Source: Chloroflexota bacterium
Lineage (GTDB): Bacteria; Chloroflexota; Anaerolineae; Anaerolineales; UBA4823
Length of the DNA stretch: 19,928 nucleotides
NCBI GenBank assembly: GCA_030669775.1
Contig: DAOVCZ010000012.1
Location: 1-19,928, forward strand
Direction: 5' to 3'
The notes beneath the pieces were generated by a model. That model had not been told where the DNA came from. It worked only from the letters and a program-made list of their open reading frames with translations, and searched no databases. A program made the translations under genes and the position numbers. Shown in pieces: positions 16,738 to 19,928 of the stretch (position 1 is the first letter of the stretch; each line of letters opens with the position of its first letter).

Positions 16738-19200
16738 TCAGTCATTTTTGGATTGCCCAGTTAGGATATTCATAATTTTACCCGGCACGTAAATCACCTC
16801 GACAACTTTCCCGCCAGCAGTATGCTGTTGGACTTTTGTCAGGTCGAAGGCCACTGCCTCGATCTCAGCCTGATCTGCAATAATCGGTACTTCAACCACA
16901 GCACGCACTTTGCCATTGACCTGGATAGGAATCTGAACAGTCTCATCCTCAGCTAACCCATCATCCCAGACTGGCCAATCTTGCGTATGAACGCTGTTTT
17001 CATGCCCAATTAGGTGCCATAACTCCTCCGAAATAAATGGTGCCGCAGGTGCCAGCAATACCAGCAAGCACTCTAAGGAACGATGATATGTTGCTGTCCG
17101 CCAGGTTCCCGCTTGATAGCGATCTGACAGTTGGTTCACGAACTCCATCAGCGCTGAAATCATGGTATTAAATCTAAACCCTTCAATTCGTTGGCTGACC
17201 TTCTGGATAGTTTTATGCAGCTCCCGCTCCAGATCGGCATCCTTATTCGATGCTGAGGCGCTTTCAGAATAGGTCTCAGAGTAGAGCAGCCAAATACGGT
17301 TCAGGAAACGGCGCGCACCATTAATGCCCTCATCGCTCCAATTAACATCTTGATCGAATGGTGCCATGAACAACTCGTAGACTCGCAGTGCATCTGCGCC
17401 ATATTGCTTAACTATACTGTCTGGTGTGATCACATTGCCGCGCGATTTCGACATGCGCTGCCTATCGGTGCCCATCATCTGACCCTGGTTGAGCAGCTTT
17501 GCAAAGGGTTCCCGGAAAGGCAGTAAGCCCTCGTCTGCCAGGAAGTGCGTCCAAAAACGAGCATACAGCAGGTGCAGGACCGCATGCTCGACTCCCCCAA
17601 CATAGAGGTCGACTGGCATCCAATAGTGCATCGCCTGGGGTTCAAATGGTCCACCTTCAAAGTGGGGGCTTGTGAACCGTAGAAAATACCAAGATGAGCA
17701 GGCGAATCCACTCATCGTGTCTGTCTCTCTTTGGGCAGCACCTTTACAGCATGGGCAGGAAGTATTGACAAATTCAGGTTGACGCGCCAGCGGAGAACGA
17801 CCGCTGCCATCTGGTTTGAAATCACTCATTGGCGGCAGCAACACTGGTAGCTGATCTTCAGGAACCGGCACTTCACCGCAGCGATCACAGTAGACGATTG
17901 GGATGGGTGTGCCCCAATATCGTTGCCGACTGATCAACCAATCTCGCATGTGGTACTGAACGAAACTCCGCCCCAAGTCATGCCCTTCAATAAAACTTGT
18001 GATTCGTTCGCCAGCCTGCTCGTTAGGCATTCCATTAAAGGGTCCAGAGTTGATCATCTCTCCAGAACCAACATAAGCTTCATTAAAGGGTTCTCCTGGA
18101 GAGAAACCAGGTGGAGCGATCACCACCTGCACCGGTAAATCATGGCGCTGGGCAAACTCAAAATCCCGTTCGTCATGCGCAGGAACACCCATCACCGCTC
18201 CTGTACCGTAGGTGGGCAGCACATAATCCGCGATCCAAACTGGAATACAGTTTTGATCTAGCGGGTTAATCACGAAGCCACCGGTGAAAACACCCGTCTT
18301 TTGGCGGGTTACAGCCAAGCGATCGATTTCACTCATCTGCACAACTCGTTCGATGTAGGCAACCACCTGCGGGCGCTGTTCCTCGCTAATAAACGCATTA
18401 ACCAGGTTATGCTCCGGCGCCAGGACAAAAAAGGTTGCCCCATAAACAGTATCAGGTCGCGTTGTGAAGACGGGAACCACCCCCCCATCCTCAGCCAGGA
18501 AAGCGATCTCGCAGCCTTCTGACCGCCCGATCCAATTGCGCTGTAGAGTCTTTACTCGTTCTGGCCATTCGATGTCATCCAAACCCTCTAGCAGTGCATC
18601 TGCATATTTCGTAATACGGAAATACCAAGCCGGGATCTCTCGTTTAACGACTCCTTGGTGGCCGCGCCAGCACACACCGCCTGCAGTTTCATGACTGGAA
18701 AGTGTCGTGTGGCAGGTTGGGCACCACCACTGCCAGCTGGTGTCCCGGTAGGCCAGCCCTTTGTGGTAAAGCTGGAGAAAGAACCATTGAGTCCAACGAT
18801 AGAATTCTGGTTTGGACGAATCGATCTCCCGAGACCAATCATAGCTGGTTCCAATCAAATCCATCTGTCGCCGGAAATTGGTGGTGCTCCGATCAGTTAT
18901 CTCTCGGGGGTGAATCCCATGAGTTACTGCGTACTGCTCGGTTGGTTCCCCGAAGGCATCCCAACCCATCGGGTGCAGCACGTTATAACCCTGCATGCGC
19001 ATATATCGCGAGGTTACATCTGTTGGGACATAATTCCGGCAATGTCCCACATGGAGTCCTTCACCAGAGGGGTAGGGGAAAAAATCTAAGCAGTAATACT
19101 TGGGTTTTACTTGCGATTCAACCGTGTGATACAGGCCACTGGCCTGCCATTCGCGCTGCCATTTTGCTTCAATATCTGTGGGGTTGTATGGATCAAACAT
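16738..19200 (-). CDS. leuS: Leucyl-tRNA synthetase, short form, T-box controlled
   Basis: An 820-residue class Ia synthetase for tRNA-Leu, close to the usual bacterial length. HVGH signature in SGEGLHVGHCRNY (50-53), zinc ribbon CPTC plus CWRGH (160-181), CP1 editing domain with FTTRPDTVYGATF (245-257) and VPAHDERDFEF (339-349), a second Cys cluster (YCDRCG and SCPCC), CSSWYFLRF, a KMSKS loop written RMSKS (582-586), and a C-terminal domain ending VPGKIMNIL. The segment after GWDAF is GEPTEQYAV instead of the common GLPAE(N/Q), an unusual Leu-to-Glu and Ala-to-Thr change beside the active site. The ATG follows GAGGTG by six bases. Its mRNA leader carries a Leu T-box with terminator and then a leucine-rich leader ORF, so it is the copy that responds to leucyl-tRNA shortage. 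Confidence 0.95.
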   Translation of the reverse strand: MFDPYNPTDIEAKWQREWQASGLYHTVESQVKPKYYCLDFFPYPSGEGLHVGHCRNYVPTDVTSRYMRMQGYNVLHPMGWDAFGEPTEQYAVTHGIHPREITDRSTTNFRRQMDLIGTSYDWSREIDSSKPEFYRWTQWFFLQLYHKGLAYRDTSWQWWCPTCHTTLSSHETAGGVCWRGHQGVVKREIPAWYFRITKYADALLEGLDDIEWPERVKTLQRNWIGRSEGCEIAFLAEDGGVVPVFTTRPDTVYGATFFVLAPEHNLVNAFISEEQRPQVVAYIERVVQMSEIDRLAVTRQKTGVFTGGFVINPLDQNCIPVWIADYVLPTYGTGAVMGVPAHDERDFEFAQRHDLPVQVVIAPPGFSPGEPFNEAYVGSGEMINSGPFNGMPNEQAGERITSFIEGHDLGRSFVQYHMRDWLISRQRYWGTPIPIVYCDRCGEVPVPEDQLPVLLPPMSDFKPDGSGRSPLARQPEFVNTSCPCCKGAAQRETDTMSGFACSSWYFLRFTSPHFEGGPFEPQAMHYWMPVDLYVGGVEHAVLHLLYARFWTHFLADEGLLPFREPFAKLLNQGQMMGTDRQRMSKSRGNVITPDSIVKQYGADALRVYELFMAPFDQDVNWSDEGINGARRFLNRIWLLYSETYSESASASNKDADLERELHKTIQKVSQRIEGFRFNTMISALMEFVNQLSDRYQAGTWRTATYHRSLECLLVLLAPAAPFISEELWHLIGHENSVHTQDWPVWDDGLAEDETVQIPIQVNGKVRAVVEVPIIADQAEIEAVAFDLTKVQQHTAGGKVVEVIYVPGKIMNILTGQSKND

Positions 19201-19206
19201 CTCTTA

Positions 19207-19212
19207 CACCTC
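19207..19212 (-). promoter_or_regulatory. Shine-Dalgarno of leuS, maskable by the leader ORF
   Basis: GAGGTG lies six bases before the leuS ATG at 19198-19200. The surrounding GAGAATGAGG (19209-19218) can pair with CCTCGTACTC (19263-19272) inside the leucine-rich leader ORF: eight Watson-Crick pairs and one G-U in ten positions, with a loop of 44 bases. This would hide the ribosome binding site unless a ribosome occupies the leader ORF. Confidence 0.6.
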
Positions 19213-19253
19213 ATTCTCAATTTCTTGGAAATTCGTAGCTGACACATTATCAT

Positions 19254-19337
19254 TCATCCTTTGAGTACGAGGCTAAGGAGGCGCGCGAGAAGGGAGAGTT
19301 CATTTTCCCACACTCTTCCGATGTGTATTGATCTCAT
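19254..19337 (-). CDS. Leucine-rich leader peptide (27 codons) upstream of leuS
   Basis: A small ORF in the leuS leader, placed after the T-box terminator and 53 bases before the leuS start. GGAGGTGAGCG precedes its ATG, a stronger ribosome binding site than that of most genes here. The 27-residue product has a mixed first half (MRSIHIGRVWENE) and a second half LSLLARLLSLVL, with seven leucines in twelve residues, then Lys-Gly-TGA. Five leucine codons are CTC and two CTT, all read by tRNA-Leu(GAG), the same tRNA that the T-box specifier CTC would sense. Such codon runs are the hallmark of amino-acid-sensing leader peptides. Its codons 22-25 overlap the sequence that can pair with the leuS Shine-Dalgarno, and codons 19-21 (CGCCTCC, 19277-19283) can pair with its own Shine-Dalgarno (GGAGGTG, 19342-19348). 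Translation is not proven. Confidence 0.62.
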   Translation of the reverse strand: MRSIHIGRVWENELSLLARLLSLVLKG

Positions 19338-19420
19338 CGCTCACCTCCAAATTCCGTTCCAGCCATCATTTGTAAATCTATACCTGTTCCGATTGTTTCA
19401 CCATTCAATCTGCGCAGATC

Positions 19421-19451
19421 AAAAAACCCTCCGCTGATCAGGGGCGAAGGG
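19421..19451 (-). terminator. T-box-controlled intrinsic terminator of leuS
   Basis: On the minus strand CCCTTCGC and GCGGAGGG form an eight-pair stem (one G-U) around a nine-base loop, followed by six T residues. The 5' arm overlaps the ACCCT that pairs with AGGGT of the T-box in the antiterminator, so the two structures exclude each other, as in classical T-box attenuation. Confidence 0.88.
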
Positions 19452-19725
19452 TATACTCCGTGGTACCACCCTGCTTGCTTTTACCTACAAAAAGGGATAA
19501 AAGCCGCTTTGGCTCGCGCTAACGGGCGAAACCCGCCACCAGCTATCCTATTCGTATCCAACAGACCAACGTGTTTGGATCTACTTTCACCGGTGGTGTC
19601 TGCCACTTAATGGCACAGCAGGCGAGTTCAACCTATTCTAGTGCTCCAGGGGCACCACGACGGGCTCTCACCTGAATCTCCCGGCTCGCTGCTGGATGAT
19701 TTACTACTCCTGCGTTGACAATATT
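19421..19725 (-). promoter_or_regulatory. T-box riboswitch, Leu (CUC) specifier
   Basis: This RNA binds tRNA-Leu and lets transcription of leuS continue when the tRNA is uncharged. The T-box core AGGGTGGTACCACGG lies at 19458-19472 (minus strand); its TGGT bulge matches an ACCA 3' end, as expected for tRNA-Leu with discriminator A. Upstream are a stem III-like GGCGGGTTTCGCCCGTTA, the GTGAAAGTAGA stretch after stem I, and the distal stem I motifs GAGCCGGG and GGTGAGAGCCC. The specifier loop reads TTGAACTCGCC; CTC at 19624-19626 is a leucine codon. AGGAGTAGTAAA near 19700-19715 marks the beginning of the element. The exact 5' end is not known; a weak promoter-like pair (TGGAAA at 19757-19762 and TATTAA at 19733-19738, 18-bp spacer) would start the RNA near 19725. 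A T-box before leuS is a known arrangement. Confidence 0.92.
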
Positions 19726-19739
19726 CTGATTATTAATAA

Positions 19740-19779
19740 GATCGAGATTGCAGACCTTTCCATTGACCAATCTCTGATC
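19740..19779 (-). repeat. Hairpin between tRNA-Ala and the T-box leader
   Basis: GATCAGAGATTG and CAATCTCGATC form an 11-pair stem with one bulged A around a 17-base loop. A TTATTAATAAT stretch follows on the minus strand. It may be a weak terminator or a processing signal at the end of the tRNA transcript. The U tract is not pure, so this is not called a terminator with confidence. Confidence 0.4.
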
Positions 19780-19797
19780 TCATATTGAGAAGTTTAG

Positions 19798-19870
19798 TGG
19801 ACCCAGAGGGATTCGAACCCTCGACCTTCTCAATGCCATTGAGACGCGCTCCCAACTGCGCCATGGGCCC
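19798..19870 (-). tRNA. tRNA-Ala (anticodon GGC)
   Basis: A complete 73-nt cloverleaf. The acceptor arms GGGCCCA and TGGGTCC pair with a G3-U70 wobble, the alanine identity element. The D arm is GCGC/GCGC with an 8-base loop, the anticodon stem is TCTCA/TGAGA with loop ATGGCAT (anticodon GGC), the variable loop is AGGTC, and the T arm is GAGGG/CCCTC with TTCGAAT. The discriminator is A and the CCA end is not encoded (ACTA follows). Confidence 0.97.
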
Positions 19871-19912
19871 TCAGCAATTTCCAGCCGGGGCGGGTGCTCC
19901 CTCCCGGACCAG

Positions 19913-19928
19913 TGGACCTGGCGGGATT
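19913..19928 (-). tRNA. 3' end of another tRNA, cut by the window edge
   Basis: The minus strand here reads AATCCCGCCAGGTCCA: the end of a T loop (AAT), a T-stem arm CCCGC, an acceptor arm CAGGTCC and discriminator A, with no encoded CCA. The rest lies beyond the window. Identity cannot be read; tRNA-Ile is a common partner of tRNA-Ala but this is only a guess. The 42-base spacer before tRNA-Ala holds a GC-rich hairpin (19885-19907). Confidence 0.8.

Noticed and set aside
12451..19200. The two leuS genes as an assembly duplication
   Set aside because: The proteins differ at many positions and by about 100 residues of insertion, so they are distinct genes.
19885..19907. GC-rich hairpin between the two tRNA genes as a terminator
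   Set aside because: No T run follows it on either strand at the right place; it is more likely a spacer or processing structure.
1..19928. CRISPR arrays, insertion sequences, phage or plasmid genes
   Set aside because: No spaced direct repeats, transposase, integrase or terminal inverted repeats were seen.

Overview
The window looks like chromosomal DNA from a bacterium of the phylum Chloroflexota, most likely an Anaerolineae-type lineage. This is inferred from the mix of genes rather than from any marker search: paired FemAB-like transferases, a T-box in front of leuS, a GAF/PAS-linked class III cyclase, tRNA genes without an encoded CCA end, and mid-range GC. Nearly everything is on the minus strand; only the first two genes are on the plus strand.

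Positions 1-1946 (plus strand) hold the 3' part of a GAF-PAS-adenylate cyclase signalling protein and a secreted protein that keeps the His-Cys-Arg arrangement of sortases. From about 9.5 kb down to 1.95 kb (minus strand) runs a tight cell-envelope gene string: an ExoA-like glycosyltransferase, a polyprenyl-phosphate sugar-phosphate transferase, a membrane FlaA1/CapD-type nucleotide-sugar dehydratase, two tandem FemAB-like peptidyl/aminoacyl transferases and a PLP enzyme of the D-cysteine desulfhydrase/ACC deaminase family. Together they suggest synthesis of a surface glycan and modification of peptidoglycan. Between 9.68 and 12.3 kb are a creatininase-family amidohydrolase, an alpha-toroid (prenyltransferase/squalene-cyclase repeat) protein, a DUF1579-like protein and a HAD phosphatase.

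Positions 12.45-19.93 kb are organised around leucyl-tRNA. Two clearly different leucyl-tRNA synthetase genes (about 929 and 820 residues) lie on the same strand, separated by a glycosyltransferase-like gene and the wreck of a SAM-dependent methyltransferase. The upstream leuS is preceded by a T-box riboswitch with a CUC (Leu) specifier and a terminator. Between that terminator and the leuS start lies a 27-codon leader ORF with a strong Shine-Dalgarno and seven Leu codons (five CUC, two CUU). Its Leu codons can base-pair with the leuS Shine-Dalgarno. This suggests a second, translational, leucine-sensing layer stacked on the T-box, and is the most interesting signal in the window. Upstream are a complete tRNA-Ala(GGC) and the 3' end of another tRNA.

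Other points: the methyltransferase remnant reads in the same frame as the glycosyltransferase ORF before it, pointing to a broken fusion protein; the ExoA-like gene appears to start at an AUU codon or to have suffered a frameshift; the longer LeuRS carries an insertion of about 100 residues absent from its neighbour.
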